DNA of 5,823 nt from an uncultured Thalassolituus sp. (GTDB taxonomy: Bacteria > Pseudomonadota > Gammaproteobacteria > Pseudomonadales > Oceanobacteraceae). The DNA lies in NCBI GenBank assembly GCA_913054055.1, contig CAJXIT010000235.1, positions 1-5,823 on the forward strand, given 5' to 3'. The position numbers were made by a program, and so were the translations under genes. Below the pieces are notes generated by a model. That model searched no databases, was not told the DNA's origin, and worked only from the letters and a program-made list of their open reading frames with translations. Of the stretch, positions 1 to 5,654 are shown piece by piece (position 1 is the first letter of the stretch; every line of letters starts with the position of its first letter).

Positions 1-1014
1 ATCAATGCTGTTGCTCTTGCAAGCTATGCTGGACACTACAAATTGGGCATTCGTAGTTTAGAAAATATTTGGAAAAACTTCAGCAGCGATCAAATTTATC
101 GTACCGATATAAAAGGGGTGCTAGGTTCTTCAATTAAGTTTTTTCTGAACACTTTTTTTGGCTATAAAGCGGGCGATCCGGTTTCCTTGTTGGATAACTC
201 GCCTCTTAGGGGGCTGTTAAAAAAAGTTGTACTATACGAAAACATCCAAAAAGCCATAGATAATAAAGACCTGCATGCCATTTCTGTTACCGCTTCTGGT
301 TATGCCAGTGGTGAATCCGTCAGCTTTTTCCAAGCTCACAATTCCATTAAAAACTGGCAACGGCTGCGTCGAATTGGTTTAAGATCCCGCATTAATGTTG
401 AACACTTACTGGCTTCGTCTGCCATTCCGTCGGTATTTCCCGCTATTCAAATTAATCGAGAATTTTTTGGTGATGGGGCTATTCGCCAGTTGGCGCCAAT
501 TAGTCCAGCTTTGCATTTAGGAGCCGAAAAGGTATTGGTCATCGGTGTCAGTGGTGAAGCCCATAAACGCAAACAAAGGGAAACCATGAAAAGCTATCCC
601 AGTATGGCTAAAATCATGAACCACATGTTTAACGCGGCGTTCTTAGACAGCATGGAAAGCGATGTGGAACGCCTGACTCGCATCAATTCTACATTAAGTA
701 AAATTCCCGAAGAGATCATGGTCAGCGAAGGCATTAACTTAAAACCTGTTGATATTCTTGAGATCAGTCCCAGTGAATCCATCGATGATATTGCTGCAAG
801 ACATGCCAGAGAATTACCCAAATCTTTGCGATTCTTTTTGAAGGGTAGCGGAACCACCCATAAGAGCGGCGCCGGCGTATTATCATACCTTTTGTTTGAG
901 CGAGGCTTTTGCCGCGACTTGATTCAGCATGGATATGATGATGCCATGAAACGCAAGGATGATATATTAAAGTTCTTTTGTGAAGAAACAGAAACCGCTG
1001 CAACCAAAAAATAA
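1..1014 (+). CDS. Patatin-like phospholipase family protein, 5'-truncated by the window edge
   Basis: This is the C-terminal 337 residues of a bacterial patatin-like (RssA-type) lipid acyl hydrolase. The frame is open from base 1. The opening residues (INAVALASYAG) are those that normally follow the nucleophile motif GxSxG, so the catalytic serine lies just outside the window. The second half of the Ser-Asp dyad is visible: FFGDGA, with the Asp codon at 472-474, after the typical IPSVFPA segment and before APISPALHLGA and VLVIGVSG. The C-terminal part (MESDVERLTRIN, ILEISPS, DDIAARHARELP, SYLLFERGFCRDLI) resembles the tail of proteobacterial patatins. A TTG at 43 is only an internal codon, not the start. 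Substrate is unknown; the family hydrolyses membrane phospholipid or lysophospholipid acyl esters. No terminator is seen after the TAA. Family call is firm, specific role is not. Confidence 0.9.
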   Translation: MNAVALASYAGHYKLGIRSLENIWKNFSSDQIYRTDIKGVLGSSIKFFLNTFFGYKAGDPVSLLDNSPLRGLLKKVVLYENIQKAIDNKDLHAISVTASGYASGESVSFFQAHNSIKNWQRLRRIGLRSRINVEHLLASSAIPSVFPAIQINREFFGDGAIRQLAPISPALHLGAEKVLVIGVSGEAHKRKQRETMKSYPSMAKIMNHMFNAAFLDSMESDVERLTRINSTLSKIPEEIMVSEGINLKPVDILEISPSESIDDIAARHARELPKSLRFFLKGSGTTHKSGAGVLSYLLFERGFCRDLIQHGYDDAMKRKDDILKFFCEETETAATKK

Positions 1015-1081
1015 CCCATACCCTACTACAAGTATTTGGCTCACGTTCGTACCAAAGCTTAAGAATGGCCAGACAAAATAA

Positions 1082-1110
1082 TTGAGCTTGATCTAAACTC
1101 AAGCTAACAT
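1082..1110 (+). promoter_or_regulatory. Candidate sigma70-type promoter for the beta-barrel/lipoprotein unit
   Basis: TTGAGC at 1082-1087 and TAACAT at 1105-1110 are separated by exactly 17 nt, each matching 4 of 6 bases of the -35 and -10 consensus. Transcription would start near 1117, leaving a leader of about 17 nt before the ATG at 1134. A weaker alternative is TTGGCT (1036-1041) with TAAGAA (1060-1065), spaced 18 nt. Both are predictions from pattern only. Confidence 0.4.
1085..1105. repeat. Perfect inverted repeat, 7-bp arms, overlapping the candidate promoter
   Basis: AGCTTGA (1085-1091) and TCAAGCT (1099-1105) are exact reverse complements around a 7-nt centre. The arms start inside the candidate -35 and end on the first base of the candidate -10, a position where a repressor operator would act. 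No T-tract follows, so it is unlikely to be the terminator of the patatin gene. Whether any regulator binds is unknown. Confidence 0.4.
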
Positions 1111-1133
1111 GTCTAAAAAACAATGACGATCTT

Positions 1134-1829
1134 ATGCGCCTACTGTTACTGCTACCCTTAATACTCATAGCAAATCTCTCCCTTGCGTACCCTATTGATA
1201 AATCTTTAGGTTTTGGTCTTGGCTACACGTGGACCGAATCTGTATTTAATGACCCAGTTAGAACCTTTGATGGTAAAACTGAAACACCCACATACAGTGA
1301 TGTCACCAACAGCTCGAAGCCATTTAATTTATACATGAATTTTCGTTTTCACCGCTTTTATGGTGCTGAATTGGGTTACATTAACTACGGCAAGATCAAT
1401 TTTGATAAAAGCCTAATAACAACGCTAGACAGCGCAGAGCCGGAAGACGCGTTAGTCGAAAGCCGAGTACGAGATGCCAGTATTAGCCTCAATGGTTTTT
1501 ATTTAAGTCATGTGATTTATCTTCCCGTAACAGATCGACTTCTCATTCAGGCAAAAGCTGGGATGATTTTTGGTAGTAGCGAATACAGTGATATAGAGAC
1601 ATTAAAAATCGTGCCTCAAGATGATTCCGCCGCACCACCGGATGCTTCAACTGTTAACGCAAGCAGCGACTCATTGACTAAACCCCATTTAGCAGCGGCC
1701 ATATTGTATAGAAGCGGTGAGAGCAGTAATTGGCGCCTTCAGTTAAGCCAATTAGAAGTGACACATGATGGGGAAAAAGAAACCTTCACTCAATGGTTCA
1801 CTCAATTGTCTTACGAAATTAAGTTATAG
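1134..1829 (+). CDS. Small outer-membrane beta-barrel protein (OmpA-like barrel fold)
   Basis: The 231-residue product starts with a clear Sec signal peptide: Arg2, a leucine-rich core, and a likely cleavage after Ser-Leu-Ala (residue 18). The mature protein is full of alternating aromatic/small residue strands typical of 8-stranded outer-membrane barrels: SLGFGLGYTW near the start, then FRFHRFYGAELGYINYGK (about 69-86), YLPVTDRLLIQAKAGMIFG in the middle, and WRLQLSQLEV and LSYEIKL at the end. An acidic, Ala/Ser/Pro-rich stretch at about 162-183 looks like a surface loop. There is no peptidoglycan-binding OmpA domain. The final residue is Leu rather than the usual Phe. The ATG is chosen because the signal peptide begins there, although no good Shine-Dalgarno precedes it. 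The lipoprotein gene follows after 10 nt, so the two are probably co-transcribed. Function unknown. Confidence 0.8.
   Translation: MRLLLLLPLILIANLSLAYPIDKSLGFGLGYTWTESVFNDPVRTFDGKTETPTYSDVTNSSKPFNLYMNFRFHRFYGAELGYINYGKINFDKSLITTLDSAEPEDALVESRVRDASISLNGFYLSHVIYLPVTDRLLIQAKAGMIFGSSEYSDIETLKIVPQDDSAAPPDASTVNASSDSLTKPHLAAAILYRSGESSNWRLQLSQLEVTHDGEKETFTQWFTQLSYEIKL
1785..1808 (+). repeat. 12-bp tandem duplication at the 3' end of the barrel gene
   Basis: TTCACTCAATGG (1785-1796) is followed directly by TTCACTCAATTG (1797-1808), 11 of 12 bases identical. It is in frame and encodes FTQW then FTQL in the last predicted beta strands. It looks like a small local duplication or slippage event. Confidence 0.5.
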
Positions 1830-1832
1830 GAG
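1828..1832 (+). promoter_or_regulatory. Shine-Dalgarno that sets the lipoprotein start
   Basis: AGGAG lies 7 nt upstream of the ATG at 1840 and overlaps the TAG stop of the barrel gene. It supports starting at 1840, where the signal peptide begins, rather than at the in-frame ATG at 1765 inside the preceding gene. Confidence 0.75.
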
Positions 1833-1839
1833 CATCAAC

Positions 1840-2229
1840 ATGAAAATCATTGCCTTATGCTTAATGGTATTTTTAACAGGCTGCGCTTCAATGTTTAGCG
1901 GCAGCGAACAAGCACTGACAATTAAAACCCATAAAGAAGCTGAAATTTTTATTAATAATCGCTTTGTAGGCAGCGGCTATGTCAGCCGTGATGTTGAGCG
2001 CGATCAAGCTCATGACATTAAAGTGGTATTAGGGGAATGTGAGCAGTCATTTACCACCGAGGCTAAGTTTAATAAATTATCATTATTGGGATTATTATTA
2101 GATGCAGGATTGTTCAGTATTCCTACGGACTTTATAACAGGAGCCGCATGGCGCGTTTATCCAGATAAAATCAAGATGATGCCCAAATGTAAGTCACCCA
2201 ATTCTGAAATGAAAAAAGCGGACACTTAG
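1840..2229 (+). CDS. Small lipoprotein with PEGA-like domain and C-terminal TGAAW/YPD motif
   Basis: The 129-residue product has a type II signal peptide with lipobox LTGC, so Cys15 would be lipidated after cleavage. Residue +2 is Ala, not Asp, which favours outer-membrane sorting. The mature part begins ASMFSGSEQALTI, followed by a PEGA-like beta segment (AEIFINNRFVGSG, residues 34-46). A hydrophobic stretch follows (about 80-99), then TDFITGAAWRVYPDKI (96-111). I recognise this arrangement (CAS-F-G after the lipobox, and D-TGAAW/Y-YPD near the end) from widespread small uncharacterised proteobacterial lipoproteins. Cys67 and Cys117 could form a disulfide; this is inference. The start at 1840 rests on the AGGAG and the signal peptide. 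The gene sits 10 nt after the barrel gene, suggesting a linked envelope role. The stop codon lies in the loop of the terminator hairpin. Function unknown. Confidence 0.8.
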   Translation: MKIIALCLMVFLTGCASMFSGSEQALTIKTHKEAEIFINNRFVGSGYVSRDVERDQAHDIKVVLGECEQSFTTEAKFNKLSLLGLLLDAGLFSIPTDFITGAAWRVYPDKIKMMPKCKSPNSEMKKADT

Positions 2230-2240
2230 CCCGCTTTTTT
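2212..2240. terminator. Bidirectional intrinsic terminator between convergent operons
   Basis: AAAAAAGCGG (2212-2221) pairs perfectly with CCGCTTTTTT (2231-2240) around a 9-nt loop. Read on the plus strand it has a GC stem and T-tract that end the barrel/lipoprotein unit; its loop contains the lipoprotein stop codon TAG. Read on the minus strand the A-tract becomes a T-tract, and the hairpin lies about 30 nt beyond the rnhB stop, so it can also end the lpxA-lpxB-rnhB transcript. Confidence 0.85.
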
Positions 2241-2270
2241 ATTTCAATCTTTGTCACCCTCTCTCACAAG

Positions 2271-2882
2271 CTAATCTTGCAACAGAACTTTTACAGGACC
2301 AAAGGTTTTACGATAAATTTCTGTTGGACCATGTTCCTGTAACGCTTCGATATGGGCTTTGGTTGGATAACCTTTATGTTTAGCCAACCCATACATTGGG
2401 TATAACTTATCTAGTTCAACCATGTCATGGTCACGCGTCACCTTTGCTAAAACGGATGCGGCTGAAATAGATGCCACTAAAGCATCACCTTTCACCACAG
2501 GGGTCCCTTCACAGCACATATTCAATGGCAAGCGATTGCCATCAATTAAAGCATGTTGAGGAGTAACTCCTAAACCATTCACCGCCCGGGTCATGGCCAG
2601 CATTCGGGCATGCAAAATATTAATTTCATCAATCTCAGCCACGGTGGCACGTGCCACGCAATAGGCTAAAGCTTTTTCCATAATCTCTGGAAATAAAGCT
2701 TCACGTTTTTTCTCGCTGAGTTTTTTAGAATCGTTTAACGCAGAAATTGGATTATTAGGATCTAAAATCACCGCCGCCGCCACCACATCTCCGCATAGCG
2801 GGCCAGCACCGGCTTCATCCACCCCACAGTAAACTAGACCTTGATCCATTAACTGCTGCTCTTGAGGAATCACATCTAACAT
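2271..2882 (-). CDS. rnhB: Ribonuclease HII with variant GAG motif
   Basis: RNase HII cleaves 5' of ribonucleotides embedded in DNA and degrades RNA in RNA-DNA hybrids, working with divalent metal in the cytoplasm. The 203-residue product is near family length and aligns along its whole extent with enterobacterial and Pseudomonas RnhB: VDEAGAGPLCG (21-31), LNDSKKLSE (49-57), EINILHARMLAM (86-97), LIDGNR (112-117), VVKGD (129-133), ISAASVLAKVTRD (139-151), YGLAKHKGYPT (164-174) and FGPVK (194-198). Metal-site residues are Asp22, Glu23, Asp114 and probably Asp133. Tyr172 in HKGYPT matches the junction-sensing tyrosine. The oddity is Ala26 where nearly all relatives I know have Arg in the GRG motif. 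The start is the ATG at 2882; AAGG lies 6 nt upstream, overlapping the lpxB stop. The gap to lpxB is 8 nt. Confidence 0.95.
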   Translation of the reverse strand: MLDVIPQEQQLMDQGLVYCGVDEAGAGPLCGDVVAAAVILDPNNPISALNDSKKLSEKKREALFPEIMEKALAYCVARATVAEIDEINILHARMLAMTRAVNGLGVTPQHALIDGNRLPLNMCCEGTPVVKGDALVASISAASVLAKVTRDHDMVELDKLYPMYGLAKHKGYPTKAHIEALQEHGPTEIYRKTFGPVKVLLQD

Positions 2883-2890
2883 ATACGGCC

Positions 2891-4021
2891 TTAAATAATG
2901 TTGCTAATGGCTTTTGCAGCCGCTTCATCAGCGTTTAAGCGTAATGATTTATGTAAACTTAAGAAATCATCATGCAGGTGTTTTGCCGCGTTCTCATCCT
3001 GCAAAAACTTTAATAAGGCTTTGGATAAATTATCAGGTGTGGCATCGTCTTGCAGGATTTCTGGTATCAGTTCTTTACCCGCTAATAAGTTTGGTAACGA
3101 AACAAATTTCTGGGTTAACATTCTAAATAAGAAAAATGCCGAAATAGCAGAAAACTTATAAGACACAACCAATGGTTTTTTTAATAACATGCCTTCTAAT
3201 GCCGCGGTGCCTGAGGCCATCAATACCACATCGGCCGCCGTCATGACTTCACGGCTTTTACCGTTAAACAAGGTCACATTCACATTTTCATGCTGAGACA
3301 GTATTTCTTGAAGTTGTTCTCTGCGCTCTTCATTTGCAGCAGGAATCAAAAATTCAACTTTAGGTATGTTTGCTTGAACCAATTCAGCGGTTTGTAAAAA
3401 CAACTCACCTAAACGACTCACTTCACCTTGACGACTACCCGGTAAAATTGCCACCACAGGGTGATCATCGCCTATAGACAGCTCAGTTTTTGCTTTAGCT
3501 ACATCAGGCTGTAAGTCAATGGCATCGGCTAAAGTATGGCCCACACAAATAGCAGGTACATTGTATTTTTTATAAAATTCCACTTCAAATGGAAACAAGC
3601 ATAAAACTAGATCCACCGATTTTTTAATTTTGAACACCCGCTTTTCACGCCACGCCCATACACTTGGGCTGACATAGTGTACTGACTTAATGCCAGCTTC
3701 TTTTAATTTTTTCTCAAGAGACAAGTTAAAATCAGGTGCATCAATTCCAATGAATACATCCGGCTTCATATCTTTAATAGTATTAAACAGTTTTTTTCGA
3801 ATGTTCAGTAGTTCACCTAATCGGCCAAGCACTTCAAATAACCCCATGACCGATAAACGCTCCATGGGGTATAAAGATTCAAAACCTTCAGCAATCATTT
3901 TAGGGCCGCCGATACCTACAAATTTGGCATCAGGGTATTGAACTTTCAGTGCTTTTACTAAGCCAGCACCAAGAATGTCACCAGAAGCTTCTCCGGCAAC
4001 CATAGCAAAGCATCGAGACAT
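2891..4021 (-). CDS. lpxB: Lipid-A-disaccharide synthase
   Basis: LpxB (glycosyltransferase family 19) joins UDP-2,3-diacylglucosamine and lipid X to form the beta-1',6-linked disaccharide core of lipid A, with release of UDP, at the inner face of the inner membrane. The 376 residues match the family's usual length (E. coli 382) without gaps of note. Motifs in order: VAGEASGDILGAGL (8-21), IDAPDFN (93-99, with the acidic residues proposed for catalysis), HYVSPSVWAWR (115-125), LPGSR followed by Glu (193-200, nucleotide-sugar region), ASGTAALE (269-276) and VSLPNLLAG-ELIPE (307-321), then LNADEAAAKAI at the C-terminus. The ATG overlaps the lpxA stop by one base (TAATG), a layout typical of translational coupling; an ATG six codons later is a less likely start. 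The gene appears intact, so it is probably functional if transcribed. Confidence 0.97.
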   Translation of the reverse strand: MSRCFAMVAGEASGDILGAGLVKALKVQYPDAKFVGIGGPKMIAEGFESLYPMERLSVMGLFEVLGRLGELLNIRKKLFNTIKDMKPDVFIGIDAPDFNLSLEKKLKEAGIKSVHYVSPSVWAWREKRVFKIKKSVDLVLCLFPFEVEFYKKYNVPAICVGHTLADAIDLQPDVAKAKTELSIGDDHPVVAILPGSRQGEVSRLGELFLQTAELVQANIPKVEFLIPAANEERREQLQEILSQHENVNVTLFNGKSREVMTAADVVLMASGTAALEGMLLKKPLVVSYKFSAISAFFLFRMLTQKFVSLPNLLAGKELIPEILQDDATPDNLSKALLKFLQDENAAKHLHDDFLSLHKSLRLNADEAAAKAISNII

Positions 4022-4701
4022 TAGCGGATGATTCCACGTGTTGATGATTCGATACTATCAACCAATAATTTTACGGTATGAGATTCCACCTCAAGCGCCT
4101 TCACTTCAACCATGGCTTCTTCAAGGGTTAAGCTTTTGCGGTAAATCGATTTGTAAGCGCTGCGCAGCACACGTATATCCGATTTTTCAAAACCCCTGCG
4201 CTTTAAACCTTCAATATTAATTCCATGAGGTTTAGCAGAGTTTCCATTGGCCATTACATAAGCTGGAACATCTTTTAATACAATCGATCCGGTACCACAC
4301 ATACTGTGAGCACCAATTTTCACGAATTGATGCACCTGAGAGGCACCACCTAAAATGACATAATCACCAATGTGAACATGGCCTGCGATATTTGTATCGT
4401 TAGCTAATATGCAGTTATCACCCATCATCACATCATGAGCAATATGTACGTTCACCATAAATAAATTATGACTGCCAATTTTGGTTAATTCGTTATCTTG
4501 AGTTGTACCGCGATGAACAGTGCAAGCCTCACGAAAAACGTTATCGTCACCAATCTCTAAACGAGTAGGCTCCCCTTTAAATTTTTTATCCTGACAATCT
4601 TCACCAATGGTGCAAAACTGAAAAATATGGTTATTTTTACCGATCGTTGTTGGACCTTTAACAACAACATGGCTAGAAATTTCAGTGCCTTCTCCGATCA
4701 C
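4021..4701 (-). CDS. lpxA: UDP-N-acetylglucosamine acyltransferase, N-terminus lost at the fecR junction
   Basis: LpxA transfers a 3-hydroxyacyl chain from acyl-ACP to the 3-OH of UDP-GlcNAc, the first step of lipid A synthesis. It is a cytoplasmic trimer of left-handed beta helices. From the GTG at 4701, 226 residues remain: IGEGTEISSHVVV, GEPTRLEIG, VHRGTTQ, HIAHD with catalytic His89 (E. coli His125), His108 and Gln125 (E. coli His144, Gln161), and the C-terminal NIEGLKRRGF and STRGIIR. Homology continues upstream in the same frame to 4767 (DPSAQIADNVTIGPWTIIG), matching E. coli residues 15-33. The first 14 or so residues and any ATG/GTG/TTG are absent; the frame hits a stop at 4792-4794. 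GTG 4701, with GGA 9 nt upstream, is the only usual start and would drop the first helical coils. The protein may therefore be non-functional as written. Thr137 occupies the acyl-length ruler site (E. coli Gly173). Confidence 0.85.
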   Translation of the reverse strand: MIGEGTEISSHVVVKGPTTIGKNNHIFQFCTIGEDCQDKKFKGEPTRLEIGDDNVFREACTVHRGTTQDNELTKIGSHNLFMVNVHIAHDVMMGDNCILANDTNIAGHVHIGDYVILGGASQVHQFVKIGAHSMCGTGSIVLKDVPAYVMANGNSAKPHGINIEGLKRRGFEKSDIRVLRSAYKSIYRKSLTLEEAMVEVKALEVESHTVKLLVDSIESSTRGIIR

Positions 4702-4736
4702 AACATCTGGTCCAATGATGGTCCATGGGCCAATTG

Positions 4737-5336
4737 TTACGTTATCGGCGATTTGAGCACTGGGGTCCCAACACGGTAGCGTGCAACGTCGTTAATAAAA
4801 TCAGTTAGCGGCATATTGCTAACAACTAACATATTGCTTGTCCATGCATCACTTAAGGTGGCGGGGCTGTTTGGTGAAATTTTTATTGGGTTAAAACGCA
4901 GCGAATGTCCAGCGGAGCATAATTGCTTAGTGCCACTACTCGTTGTAACGCGAACAGTATCTTGATAAACATTTACTAACACCTCATCGCCAACATCACG
5001 TACTGAAAAACGCGTACCTAATGCTTCAACACTACCGTGCTTGGTTTTTACAATGAAAGGAGCGGATGCAAATTGGGCGTTTATTGCGTTGGTGGTTTTC
5101 ACCATTATCTCGCCTTGATATAAAACTATACGGCGCTCATTGCTTGAAAAGTTAATATCGATAGCTGAATTGGTATTTAACGTCACCTCTGATCCATCCG
5201 GCAGGTTTAAGGTGCTTATTTCCCCCGTTTTGGTTTTTTGGTCTGCTAGGGTAACACGTGCCTGCCCTGCAATTTCATTACGATAACCAAGGCCCGCTAT
5301 ACCGGTGATACCAATAAAAGCAACAAATGTGCGCAT
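4737..5336 (-). CDS. FecR-type anti-sigma protein: membrane and periplasmic part, 3' end truncated into lpxA
   Basis: This is the second half of a FecR-like transmembrane regulator, which in intact systems carries a periplasmic signal from a TonB-dependent receptor to an ECF sigma factor. A short hydrophobic segment (FVAFIGITGIAGLGY, residues 4-18) is preceded in frame by a basic ERR, the usual linker before the FecR membrane helix. The FecR domain follows: STLNLPDGSEVTLNTNS (about 41-57), IVLYQGEIMVK, PFIVKTKHGSVEALGTRFSV and VNVYQDTVRV. The C-terminal STN-like domain only begins (MPLTDFINDVARYR) before the sequence changes to out-of-frame lpxA, giving a short artificial tail and TAA. The ATG at 5336 is the first in-frame start after the amber codon at 5364-5366; it lies in the same frame as the upstream fragment. 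Separate translation is possible but weakly supported. Probably a pseudogene fragment. Confidence 0.8.
   Translation of the reverse strand: MRTFVAFIGITGIAGLGYRNEIAGQARVTLADQKTKTGEISTLNLPDGSEVTLNTNSAIDINFSSNERRIVLYQGEIMVKTTNAINAQFASAPFIVKTKHGSVEALGTRFSVRDVGDEVLVNVYQDTVRVTTSSGTKQLCSAGHSLRFNPIKISPNSPATLSDAWTSNMLVVSNMPLTDFINDVARYRVGTPVLKSPIT
4766..4786. other. Junction between truncated fecR-like gene and truncated lpxA
   Basis: On the minus strand, FecR-like coding similarity ends about the codons for ARYR (CGT at 4776-4774), and LpxA similarity begins with the codons for DPSA (GAC at 4767-4765) in a different frame. The few bases between cannot be assigned to either side. Both genes lose a conserved end here. 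No insertion sequence, direct repeat or attachment site is visible at the join. Confidence 0.75.
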
Positions 5337-5363
5337 GGCGACTCGTCTTTCTTGGTTAAACTT

Positions 5364-5366
5364 CTA
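5364..5366 (-). other. In-frame amber codon interrupting the fecR-like gene
   Basis: The TAG follows the codons for LTSVD. The frame continues after it as KFNQERRVA and then the methionine at 5336, so the two fragments form one continuous FecR-like frame of about 305 codons broken only here. A single C-to-T change from CAG (Gln) would produce this codon. Confidence 0.8.
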
Positions 5367-5654
5367 ATCAACAGAGGTTAATGATTCTGTGAACAGTTTA
5401 GGCGAGACTTCCCTTGGCAACTGCTGGAAACTTTCTTGTAGATTTTCTACTTGTTGCCATGCCCATTGATTGAGTAAGGCTTGTTCAGTCACCTCAGTTT
5501 GGTGTGAGTCCTTTGCAGCAATCCAGGCTTGCCATGCCGCTATTTGTGATGCGCATACGTCTTCATCACACAGTTGTGCATACCAGTTATCAGCAGAGGT
5601 AAGCGCGTGTTGCTTTTTTTCCTTTAATGTCAGAGTAGTTCTGGCTTTATTCAT
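5364..5654 (-). CDS. FecR-type anti-sigma protein: N-terminal cytoplasmic domain (DUF4880-like) fragment
   Basis: The 96-residue product is the cytoplasmic sigma-binding domain of a FecR-like protein. Its pattern matches the domain's N-terminal helices: ALTSADNWYAQL, then CASQIAAWQAWIAAKDSHQTE, then the helix ALLNQWAWQQVENL, with conserved Trp residues. In FecR relatives this region contacts region 4 of the sigma factor and can be enough to act on it. Here it ends at a TAG just before the basic linker and membrane helix, so it would be a free soluble domain unless the stop is suppressed. The ATG at 5654 overlaps the sigma-factor stop by 8 nt (ATGAATAA), the usual layout for coupled fecI-fecR. 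No Shine-Dalgarno is evident, consistent with coupling. Domain recognition is good; functional state is uncertain. Confidence 0.75.
   Translation of the reverse strand: MNKARTTLTLKEKKQHALTSADNWYAQLCDEDVCASQIAAWQAWIAAKDSHQTEVTEQALLNQWAWQQVENLQESFQQLPREVSPKLFTESLTSVD

Noticed and set aside
594..857. Minus-strand open frame inside the patatin-like gene
   Set aside because: It lies wholly antisense to a well-conserved coding region and has no recognisable domain.
1085..1105. Intrinsic terminator for the patatin-like gene
   Set aside because: The hairpin has only 7-bp arms with modest GC and no T-tract after it; an operator-like role fits its position better.
764..1168. Minus-strand open frame spanning the patatin end and the barrel promoter
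   Set aside because: The translated sequence looks random (rich in Trp, Arg, His), and it overlaps two real genes antisense.
1765..1839. Upstream in-frame ATG as the lipoprotein start
   Set aside because: It would put 25 extra residues before the signal peptide and lies inside the barrel gene; the AGGAG before 1840 and the lipobox position favour the later start.
2898..3941. Plus-strand open frames within lpxB (2898-3161, 2914-3126, 3690-3941)
   Set aside because: They are antisense shadows of a fully conserved lpxB, with no domain signal.
4038..4220. Plus-strand open frame within lpxA
   Set aside because: It is antisense to conserved LpxA C-terminal coding sequence and has no recognisable features.
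4737..4794. Programmed -1 frameshift producing a FecR-LpxA fusion
   Set aside because: The two frames overlap for about 53 nt, but I see no slippery heptamer or downstream stem, and a membrane-periplasmic protein fused to a cytoplasmic enzyme makes no topological sense.
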